From Bugula neritina (Eukaryota > Bryozoa > Gymnolaemata > Cheilostomatida > Bugulidae): a stretch of 64,000 bases of DNA. The DNA lies in assembly GCA_964035545.1 (NCBI GenBank), contig OZ037767.1, forward strand, positions 3,294,680 to 3,358,679, in the 5' to 3' direction. The position numbers were made by a program, and so were the translations under genes. Within the stretch, counting starts at the first letter, position 1. Each line of letters opens with the position of its first letter. Positions 48,050 through 58,600 of this stretch are shown one piece after another. A model generated the notes under the pieces. That model was not told where the DNA came from. It saw nothing but the letters and a program-made list of their open reading frames with translations, and searched no databases.

Positions 48050-51000
48050 TTATACTTTCTCATTGTGTCTTTTCTTGTGATACGGCACTATAATGCCTCC
48101 ACCAGCCCGGCTAGATAATGTAATTTCCTTAAATGGCATCTTTTCGGCAAACTTCAGCTTGTACTTTCGCCGGAATCTATGAAAATGTGTATCATATTGA
48201 AGATACAGGATAATGCATGATAATAGACAGCAAAGACATAGAGTAGATGAAGGAATCAACCTAATTTCTGGCTACTTGAGACAAAAGCTTTCATTCTCAT
48301 CATACAAACTCATAGACAATGGAAAGGCATACTCACTTAGCCCGGGATCTTGGCTCAATAACATTTCTTTTCTGTAAGCTGTTGAACCTGTCCACTAGCA
48401 AGGAGTGGCTGGGCTAAAATAGCAAGCAAATCTCAGGACAGATTTCATGTTAAATGTGAAAACTTAGTGGGCAACTATCAACAGTTACAGCATCATTAGA
48501 AGCTGTGATCAACTCATACTGTATTATAATTACACTATATTACATTCATAACATAATATACTTTCACTATATTATGTTTATAATATAATATATTTTCAAT
48601 ATAATAGATTTATAATATAATATACTTACACTATATTACATTTATAATATAATATACTTTCAATATGTTATATTTATAATATGATACACTTTCAATATAT
48701 TATATTTATAATATAATATACCTACACTATATTACATTTATAATATTATACTTTCACTTGCTATGAAGATTGAGGTGTGTAAAACACAGAACTACCACTA
48801 TGAATAGTAGAGCTGTAAAGCATGGAAAATACCCTAAATTTGTTATTTGCATTTAACATTGAATAGGAATAGTATTCATTAGATAACATAAGAGTGCACT
48901 TGTACTCCCAAGAGCTAGCTCTAAGGATGGTGAGCATACCTTTGCCAATCTCATGGAGCCTTTAAGCTCACTAGTGAGTGCCACACTCTCCTCCATCTCT
49001 TCATATTTCTTCTTATTCAGTCGTTTAGTTCTCAAGCCATCGGAAGCTGAAAGAAGGGATTTTTTTCTAGATTTTTCTTCTGCCTGCTGCTCTTGAATAG
49101 CAATTTCCTTTCTAATAGCTCTGAACCTAACACAGACATAATGCTATTCGGATAGATGCGAGTTTATCAACATCAAACTGAATAAACTTGCCTTAATCCA
49201 ATACTTGAAAGTAATTTGAAGGCGGACACAAACCTATTTATAGACAGTTTTTATACTCTAAAGTCTAACCTGTTGTTGCTGTTTTTATCATCCAATATCC
49301 TTGCCCGCTTTTCCTTTTTCCGATTAGCTAGCTGCAACAGATATTCTCTATTCTTGCAGTTACACTTTTTACAATTCATATAACTTTTGAGCAAAAACAC
49401 ACTTAAATTAACACTTGTGGTAATTTTATTTTCTAAACGGAAAGTGTTTCAACATTAATTAACTATTAAGCCAAGGTGAAATCTGTAGATAGCAGCAACA
49501 CATATTAGATTAGTCTCTGTGAAGCTGAGTTTTAAAAAGGTGATTTTAAAACCATCTTTGCGCCATGTGGATATAATGTAAACACTCAACAGAACTAAGC
49601 AAGCATGCAAGTAAGGAAAAAACTACAACATGAACTATCCACATTTATTTGATGTATGTCCAACCTCTTGAAGCATTTCTTTACGTTTGCGTTTTTGCTT
49701 TTTTGTTTTCATTTTCTGTGCTGCCTTGGGAGGATTCCCGCTGCCAGTCAAAGTGTCGTCCTGTTCTTCTGTGTGTGATTCAACATCTGAACCATCGTTT
49801 AAGCCCAGACCTTGAGACATCTCTTTCAAATAAGACTCCTGCTTACCAGAAGAAGAAAGTTACGTATCACGTCTTCTAACTGAGTAGCTGACTTTAAGAA
49901 ATACAAATAAGTGACTACTTATGAAGCACTCAACGATAAGGGAAATAAGAACAATTGGGCACATGATCGACATTTGATATTCATTTCTCCAAAGAGTACA
50001 TTTGCAAATGAAATGAGTTCATGTTCCTATACTATTAGCCTCGCTCCATCTTGCATCTAGTGTACACAGACCTGGGTAGGGGGGCCCTCCGCCCCATAGT
50101 TGGCTGCCATTTTTTTAAGGAGCTTACGCTCTTCTAAATCTTCTTTGACCTGTTTTTTGATGACCTTTTGCAAAAGCTCCTACAAAATAATGAAATATTT
50201 ACTATATATTATAATACAATGAAATATTCACTATATATTATAATGAAATATTCACTATATAATATAATATAATGAAATATTCACCTTATAATATAACATA
50301 ACAACATATTCACTATAATAATAAAGTAATTTTGTTGTTTTACGAGACAGACATTGTATGTACAGTATATGGATCATATTATATTCACTTTAGTCTGCAG
50401 CTGGTGATAATAAAGACATAAAATATGGTTAAAACGTAGTAAAATGAGGTAACGCAATGCATAATAATGTAAAACTGATTTTTGGTATAAATATAGCATA
50501 TTGTTAATAGGCGAAAACACATATCTCAGTCTTTGCCTATAATTATATAAAACATTTTCATCATATATTTTGACATAGTAAGTTGTGAATGAGTGTCAGA
50601 AATTAGATATAACTCACTACACAGTCTATAGCGTATAATACACATTCTATAGCATATAATACACATTCTATAGCATATAATACACATTTTATAGCATATA
50701 ATACACAGTCTATAGCGTATAATACACAGTCTATAGCGTATAATACACATTCTATAGCATATAATACACATTTTATAGCATATAATACACAGTCTATAGC
50801 GTATAATACACAGTCTATAGCGTATAATACAATAGTTGAAAACAATCTGTAGTCAAAGTGGTTAACTCAGCATTTCAAAGAGGTAACAGTGCACAAATAT
50901 TGTAGGATCTCAGGCTACCTGGTGATCATCAAAGGAAGGGTTGTAGGAGGATCCAGGATGAGGGGCTGCCACAGCTGGTAAGGAGGAAGGTTTCTGCTTC

Positions 51001-54000
51001 AGTGATGTTGGTACCTAGGCAGCAAACATTACATTATAGTCAGAAAACAGTACATTCTAGGCAGCAAACATTACATTCTGTCAAACGCAGTGACTCACAT
51101 GGACTGACAGCTAAAGATGCTCATAACGAATCTTACCAGTGATTAATTCCTGTAATGAAATCTCTCTTTAGCTAGTTACTGCATGGAGTGGTAATCAAAG
51201 AAAGTAAAGTAAAGTAAAGCCTGATAAACTTTATTTATACAGTACCAAAATATTAATATATATCTCAGCTATTAACTATTTAATGTTTGAGGGTTTTATG
51301 CTCAAAAAATTTTGTTTTATAACAAATTTTGTGCAGACTTGTCATGAAAAAATTTGAATTGAAAAGCAAGTTCAAACTCTGAACTTTCAGGTCAGGTTAG
51401 TGATGAAACTGTGTGTTGCTGCAGCTAAGAATAGCACACAATGAAAGTTAGAAATAGCTACTGTTAGTTTCCTAATCAGTAAGCAAGCTATCACAAATCT
51501 CAAATTAATTCAAGACATGTTTGCACAAAATTTAATCAAAAACCAAATTGTTAAAGAGCATACAAACCTCAAAGAGTCTGTAGATGACAGCCAAGATATA
51601 ACACAAGTATTATGAATACTGCTTAGATTAGGTGTCAAGGATTCTTAAGGCAAGAAAAAATAAAATATTTTCTAATTGCAATATTATGTTTAAAAAACCA
51701 CTTCACAGATTCTTTAGACTATAAATGTAACTTCGAATTCACGAACAATTAGAAGATGTTACACTAGTGCGGAGAGACGTATCACAGATAGATACCTTGA
51801 CTCTACGTTTCTTAGTGACTACAGCAAAATGCTCATCCAAACTTTTGACTTGGTCTTCATTTCCCCACAAGTCGTATGTTTCTTGGTGAAGCTAAAAAGA
51901 TTATTATACAATATTATTATATAATGCAATATTTTTTAAATAATTCAACAGAATTTTGACTTTTTTTTCCTATTTTTGTTCATGCCTACTTATTATAGCC
52001 AATATTTACACTGAATTTTGCAATAAATCAATCAATCATCATATAATACTGGCTACCTGGACAGGACAGAGTGGAGATAGGTGAGAATACGATTATTATA
52101 TAATATTTTGTATAATATTACCATATAATATATTACAAAGTATTATGACATATTGTAGGCTGCTATATAATAGGTTACTTGTAAAACATTAGCAGCTATA
52201 ATTTTATAAAATGCCAAATAAAGTAAAATGACCCGCATGTATTATGCCCGTACCTTACTGTCAGACTCCAGATACTGTTGCCTTTTAGAGACGTCTTTCT
52301 TCCTTTGCTCTAATGACTTAACCTGACTTCTTGTAAGTGGTTTAATAGACTTTAGAAAATTTTGCTTAGTGTGACCTTTGACATGTCTACAGTATGACAA
52401 CAAAGGATAGTTATTGGGTAATAACTATAGTCCGAGTTCCAAATAGTATTGAGTCACTGAATGTTATTGCCTCAATAGGCTATATATCAACATTAGATAT
52501 GTGACCATTTTAAATAGTACTGTACATAATTAGTCAACAGATCGAGAATCGTCTTATCATTCTGGGAGCTTGTAAAGCAATTGGAAAGACATGCCTATAT
52601 ATCAGTTTATCGAAAATAGCACAGTTTACATCATTTGACAGATTTGGAATCTGGCTAGCATCAAGATATGAGAATAGAAAAAGATCCAATAACATAGAGC
52701 TAAGGTGCATATAAATAAATTCTACATAATATTTTTGAGCATTTTCCTCTTTCTATGAAGCTGATTTTTATCAAACACCGCTTTAATTGACCTCAGCAAA
52801 ACAAAAGTTTTTAAGTAATAAGAAAAGAACTAAGTAGTTAACAATTAGTCACTTTAAAACTCATGTGAGGTTATAGTCTCCATCCCTGTTGGAACCTCTA
52901 ATGAATACCTTGCTATAAAATTGAACAAAATTTTAATCAACTAAAACAGCAATTACATATCTCTTGTTAAACAATACAGGGTACAATGCATTATTACCTG
53001 GAAATAACAGGTATTCTAGGATCTGGTTCAAGATTAGCAAACGATTTTAGCTTCTTATATCCTCCTACAACATAAAAAACTCAATTGTTATTATTTAGCT
53101 TTAGCTGATCCATTTGTTAGTCTTAGCTGAACTATTCTCACCCAAAATGACTATCTAAGAATGCATTGAACATTAACATTTGTTGATTTAAACCAGGTGC
53201 TTGACTTGCCAATAATAGAGGAATCTGGTAGAGCTGGCCCTCCAGAAGATTTTTCATCAATAAAAAACAGCTCCTCGTTAGTTTTACCACTCACCAATCC
53301 ACTGCAAGAAAAACAATCAACTCATCAGGTTACTGTTTAAGCAAACTCAACACAGATATGGAAAAGTAACTCTTTATTTTCTCAACCTTCATACCAAAGT
53401 TAATATTTTAATTTATAAGTTATAGAAATTTGATGATAGTAAAAACATAGTCTCTTACTACCATTTCCGTTATCAAGAAATCCCACATTCATTTACGCTT
53501 AGATAACTCTAACATGAACAATAAACAACAATTTCAAATGCTGTGCTTAAAAGTTGAATCATAATTTAATCAGTTAATATAAGCATGTAATAATAAAATT
53601 AATTCTAAATTACCAAAACTGATATCTATAAACGCAAATGTTAATATATATTTTATATTAATGCTACCTAATTATTATAAATGCATATCAATATAAAAAT
53701 CATAATCATTTAGCTTTACAATATCAGTATCGCTTATCAGCATGAGTAACAGCAACAGTATGCTGATCAGTATCAGTATGACCATCACCATGAGACTGAG
53801 TATGATAATTGATATTGCTAGTGCTACTGATACTCAGTATGAGCATCACTGTTACTATAGAGTGTAGTCGTAGACTTAGACTTTAGACACCGACAGTAGT
53901 CTGTAAGTCAAAGTGTAACTGTAAGACTAAGTAAGTGTAACTGTAAGTCATAAGGATAAGTCATAAAATTAAGAATAACTATAAGTATAAGTAAAGTATA

Positions 54001-54284
54001 ACTATAAGTATAAGTATAAGATCAGATATTAGTGCAATTTAACTATAGCGTATACTGTGTAACATGACACTATAAGTCACTGTAAAAGCCTACAACAAAA
54101 CAACTAACACGCTCTAATAAAATATACCAGCATGAGCATGTGTAACAATTACAAAGTGAAAGTCAAAGTGAAAGCCAAACCCAGTTCGCTCTTGCAATCT
54201 TTGATCTTCGATAAAGTCATCTAATTCTGTAGTGTCTACTTTTTTCCAGCCTTTTTTCTTGTTTTTGGGAGCCTTAGGTTTCAT
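48050..54284 (-). CDS. NOP53: NOP53 (GLTSCR2/PICT1) ribosome biogenesis factor
   Basis: Twelve phase-consistent exons: 54181-54284, 53210-53301, 52998-53064, 52254-52386, 51796-51891, 50919-51014, 50072-50179, 49665-49838, 49270-49331, 48940-49126, 48337-48413, 48050-48176, total 440 aa. The start is MKPKAPKNKKKGWKKVD with DDFIEDQRLQERTGG. The middle includes YDLWGNEDQV and the hallmark SSYNPSFDDHQ, then a Lys/Arg/Glu-rich stretch. The C-terminus ELKGSMRLAKP, VDRFNSLQKRNVIEPRSRAK, RRKYKLKFAEK is characteristic of NOP53. It is a nucleolar 60S assembly factor that brings the exosome helicase MTR4 to pre-60S and binds 5S RNP/p53-pathway partners in vertebrates. A tail (SSRAGGGIIVPYHKKRHNEKV) extends past the usual end. 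Exon 2 needs a GC donor (ATTG|GCAAGT) at 53208-53209. Confidence 0.93.
48534..48757. repeat. 32 bp AT-rich minisatellite
   Basis: About seven copies of a roughly 32 bp unit of the type ACTATATTACATTTATAATA then TAATATACTTTC, in the NOP53 intron before the second-last exon. Confidence 0.85.
50619..50830. repeat. 21 bp minisatellite
   Basis: Ten copies of two alternating 21 bp forms, beginning ACAGTCTATAGCGTATAATA and ACATTCTATAGCATATAATA, in a NOP53 intron. Because 21 is a multiple of three, two frames stay open and translate as CVLYAID-like repeats; these are not genes. Confidence 0.92.
52048..52097. repeat. Dispersed repeat fragment, copy 2
   Basis: GGACAGGACAGAGTGGAGAT then AGGTGAGAA, matching 37386-37410 with a few changes. 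In a NOP53 intron. Confidence 0.55.
52857..52960 (-). mobile_element. SINE 3'-tail fragment
   Basis: AAACTCATGTGAGGTTATAG and TCTCCATCCCTGTTGGAACC match the tails of the SINEs at 28440 and 40340. The tRNA head is not recognisable. In a NOP53 intron. Confidence 0.5.
53690..54060. repeat. Degenerate short-word island, NOP53 intron 1
   Basis: Words such as GATCAGTATCAGTATGACCA, ACTGTAAGACTAAGTAAGTG and AACTATAAGTATAAGTA recur over about 370 bp close to the NOP53 first exon. Confidence 0.55.
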
Positions 54285-54639
54285 TGTGACAATCTAAATT
54301 TATTTGAAACGTGAATCAAATCCCCAATTATTACTAGCATAAGTATAATAATAAAGATAATAAAATATTATCAAATTGAAATAACATTAAGGGGAATTCC
54401 GTTCTTAGTCGCGTGGAGAAATTTACCACACGCGATTATTCCTCTTGCAGAAAAGAGCATAATTATTATTAGCTTGTAGTTATTAAATAGTTTTTATTTT
54501 AATAAAAACCGTTCGACGAGTGTACGTATTTGGTTGGATTACAAGCTAAAACTGACAACTATAAAATAATCACCAAGGCATAATAGTAACAGTTCAGAGA
54601 GGTCAGTGCAAACCTGCGCTCGGCCTCATGTGTCAACTA

Positions 54640-55450
54640 GAGTCAAATTCAAAATGATATTCATGTTATAATATGATTATGAATATCAATTACAATTTTA
54701 CTGTAGCAACAACAAATTGCCCATAATAGTCATAGTAGAGTCACACAGACTATTAAACTGTTCTTTCTTGTTTTTGTCTAATTTGAATTTAAAATTCAAA
54801 ATTCAAATTAAATTTGATGTGAATTGAAATTTATGTTTAACTTCAAGTTCAACTCAGGTCCCAGGCTGTTTTCTATAGACTATACTAAATGAAAATCCAA
54901 TACAATAATAGTAATGCTAGTAAATAATAATACTATTACACTTACTATTACTATAACTATTACTATTAGTATAACCTTCGCTAGTACTATTTCAATTTGT
55001 ATTGCTATTAGTATTACTATTACAGTTACTATTACTATAACTATTACTATTAGTATTAGTATTACTATAGTATAAGTATTGGTATTAGTATTACTATTAG
55101 TAATGAGTATTACTATTTCAGTATTTGTATTATTATTAGTAATACTAATACTGTATTAGTAATTTACTGTAATAGTCAAACTCAATACTGTCAATAGAGT
55201 ATAAATTATTCAAAGTAACTATAAACTAATAAAGTTAAACGATAAGTCTTATACAAGTTTCAAGTTTAACTTTAATTTTAAAGTCAAAAAAGTAATGATA
55301 ATATAAGTAATTATAGAAGTAATAGTAATACTAATAATAATTATCATTATGAAAACATTATGATTGTGATCATTGTTTGTAATATTTAAATTTATCACTA
55401 TAATATTCCCTATTGCATTAATGCTGCAAATAGTGATTAGTAGCACGAGC
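54640..55450. repeat. Degenerate short-word island between NOP53 and RBM34
   Basis: The core 54900-55160 is built of ATTACTATTAGTATTAGT-like words; the flanks carry AAATTCAAAATTCAAATT and ATAATAATTATCATTATG words. It fills most of the divergent intergenic region of 1.3 kb. No coding frame is supported. Confidence 0.6.
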
Positions 55451-55620
55451 TATTAATATTATTAGTAATAGTATTGCACTTACTTTTAGATATTTACTAT
55501 GACATCTGTATTATGAAATGAATAGTAAATTATAATTCAATTTCATCGTGAAAACTAGATTTCAGCTGAGTGATATCTACAATTTAATTTTTTATTTGCT
55601 GTAGAATAACTTTGCTACCC

Positions 55621-58600
55621 ATGGAGCTGAATACAACTGAATATGAACAAGGTGGTCTAACCAAATTAATAACACAGAAATCCCGTAAAAAGAAATCTGT
55701 TTCAGTTGCAAAGACTGTTCCCGAGGACAAACTCACAACAGTATTTAATGATCCAAATGCTTGTGACTATCAGCAAAAACTAACTTTTGAAGAAGTAAGT
55801 TTTATGTAGTTATTTAGAGTATCTTTTCCATTTTGTGAAAGTTTCTGCAGTATTTTGTAACGTAACATATTTTTCTTTTAGGAACCTAGTCCTGATGCAA
55901 GTAATCCAAATGAAGAACGGAGAAAAGAAGTACGAGAAAAAGGCAAGCTGGCCAAGATGAGACTGAAAGAAAAATTGGAAACCGGAAATCGCACTGTGTT
56001 TGTTGGAAACTTATCAGTAAAAACAGAAAAGAAGGTATAATAAGCGTTTCTTGCAAATAAATTTTTTGTTATTGAAATTTTAATGAAGCTAAATTCTGGA
56101 CCGCCTTTTTCACAGTCACCATTAGAAGAGTCATTAAACAAATTATTCACTTTACACTCAAATTATACTCAAGAGGTTTCAAATATTTCTGTAAAAAGAA
56201 ACTTTCAGTTAAAAAAAGTTATTCTTTTTAAGTCAACTTACTTTTGTTTGATAATGATGTTTCTGCTAAGAACAATATTGAAGGTTTGCAATGTTTAATC
56301 TTGTAGGATTTGATGAAGTTTTTCATGAAGTATGGTAAAATTGAATCGTTGAGATTCAGAAATTTGGTAAGTTTATACGGTGACCAAGCATACAAATGTT
56401 CGAATTGTGTTGTGAGAGTAAGGCAGCAGTAGGTTTCTTCTTCAAACATATTGTTGAAATTTCAGACGTTGTGTCACTTTCACCTTTGTAGATGAGAAAA
56501 GATCTAACAAAGCCCTTGAAAGCTAGTGCCATCAAGTTAGTAGATTGATGTTATTCAGTTCTGCAATTTCTTCTTTCTTCTGTGCTATTTGTCTCTGTGT
56601 GTAATTTATGTACTATAATTATGGAACATTGCATCAACTATCTTTCTATAAACTTATACCAGTTTAGGAAAGTAATACAATTAATTTTATTGTTTTATCA
56701 TTTTGTAGAAAGGATTTACACCCTCTTTCCAAGTCCATGAATGCCTACATTATTTTTAAAGAAGAAAAGTCTGCTATTCGAGCTTTAAAAAGGTGATAAA
56801 CCTTTGTTAGATATTTTGCATAACTATATACATCTCTAGAATTAGCTAGCGTAAGAGATTCACCTGCGCTTTTCTAATACCTGTGTAAAAATAACCATAT
56901 AAACAATACCAGTTTCACAGGTGCTGAGTTTTAAACAAGTTCTTGTGATGTCGTTGGCAATTTGTAAATGGAATCCACTTTTTGAAAAATTTATAATGAT
57001 TCCTATTCTCACTTGGATTTGCTAAATTTAACTAGGATAACAATATTATATATACTATTTGGTAGAAATGGAAAAAATCTGTTAGGGAGTCATTTGCGGG
57101 TGGATTTAGCTTCATCGGTGACGGATCGTGAGGTAGGATTATCTATAAAGTAAATGTTTTCTAGTCACTTCATGTTCTATATTACAGTTTTCATGTTTTT
57201 ATATTCAGAATGAGTTTGTGGTGAGTAAGTGAATAAGAGTGAGTCAGTTAGTTAGTTGGTGAAGTAGTGATTTAGTAAATTAGTTAGTTCGTAACTTATT
57301 AAGTTAGTGGGTTAGTTAGTTAGTTAGTGAATCAGTTATGAACAAAATTACTCATGTGCTAAAACCTGTAGTGATATTTATATACACCTATTTCTAATAT
57401 TATAGGATATGTATGGGCATTACTCATTCTGAAACGTTTTTTTTCAGTTTCACTTGATCACTTGGTCAATAAAAATCAATATTGTAGCAATACGGTTTGA
57501 TACTATTAAGGTTTATGTCTAAAATTGTTATTTCGTTTGCATATTTTAAAAGCTGAACATTTGCTAAACTTCGTGGCTTGAGCTACTAAACTGAATCTCA
57601 TGGGATATATATAATACGAGGTATGCTCAGTAGAAAGCACTTGTTAAAAGTAAAATTATGAATTCAAAACTTCTCTGCTTTTGTAATCATACACCTAAAT
57701 TAGTCCATAGTGTACATTACTCTACTTTAAGTGTATTGAGTAAAATACAAACTTCTTGGCAAAAAATAATTATGTGGGTAGAGTAGTTCAAGCTTTAAGA
57801 CTAGACTATGTTTTGGTGTTGCCCATCTTTGGAATATTTGTACTGAAGTTAGTTGGCCAAGTGCTAGTGACGTATATATTGCAGTGGGTCATGGTTGGTT
57901 TGCTAGTTGGTTGATATTGTTCTATTCTTTGTAAGCCATCAGAATTACTTTACATTGTTTTATTCCCAGTGATGATTTGAGTGCCGGGAAAACTATGATT
58001 CCGATTCAATTTATTTTTCAGCCAAACAGAAAATGCAGTGTCTTTGTTGGCAACATGCCATTCGGTGAGTTCTTTTCTTCCATATTTTTTTGGAAAAATA
58101 ATAATGAATTTGTTGCAAAAAAAGTGAATTGGTTGTCAAATATTTTGAAGATTTTATTTCTGATAGATCTTGCTACTAGCAAACATCACTGCAATTCTAA
58201 GCTATTTTTAGTGGCCAATTGTCTTTGCTCTCTATTTTACTAGTATTACAGTGTCATTTAACATAACTAGTTCATCAACTAATATGTTCTGATTATGTGT
58301 GTGTTTTAGATGCACATGAAGAAGATGTAAGACAGCATTTTAGTGCATGTGGAGACATAGTTAATGTGAGATTGATCCGAGATAGAGAAACACGACTAGG
58401 CAAAGGATTTGGTTATGTAGAATTTAAGGTAAAAGCAAACATTTCCTACGTCCACTATAGTGTAGTAGTTGGGTATAATTTCTAGTAAAGAGTTATTGCA
58501 ATAAATAGAACAAATGTGGTTATGAAATACAATAATGCGAGTGTGCCGGGTGGGTTTAAAAAATTATTGTGTTTGTATAATTTCAAAAAAAAAAGTAATT

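Noticed and set aside
50526-50845. Frames encoding CVLYAID-like heptapeptide repeats
   Set aside because: The 21 bp minisatellite keeps frames open by its length. They are intronic in NOP53, with no start context or splice support.
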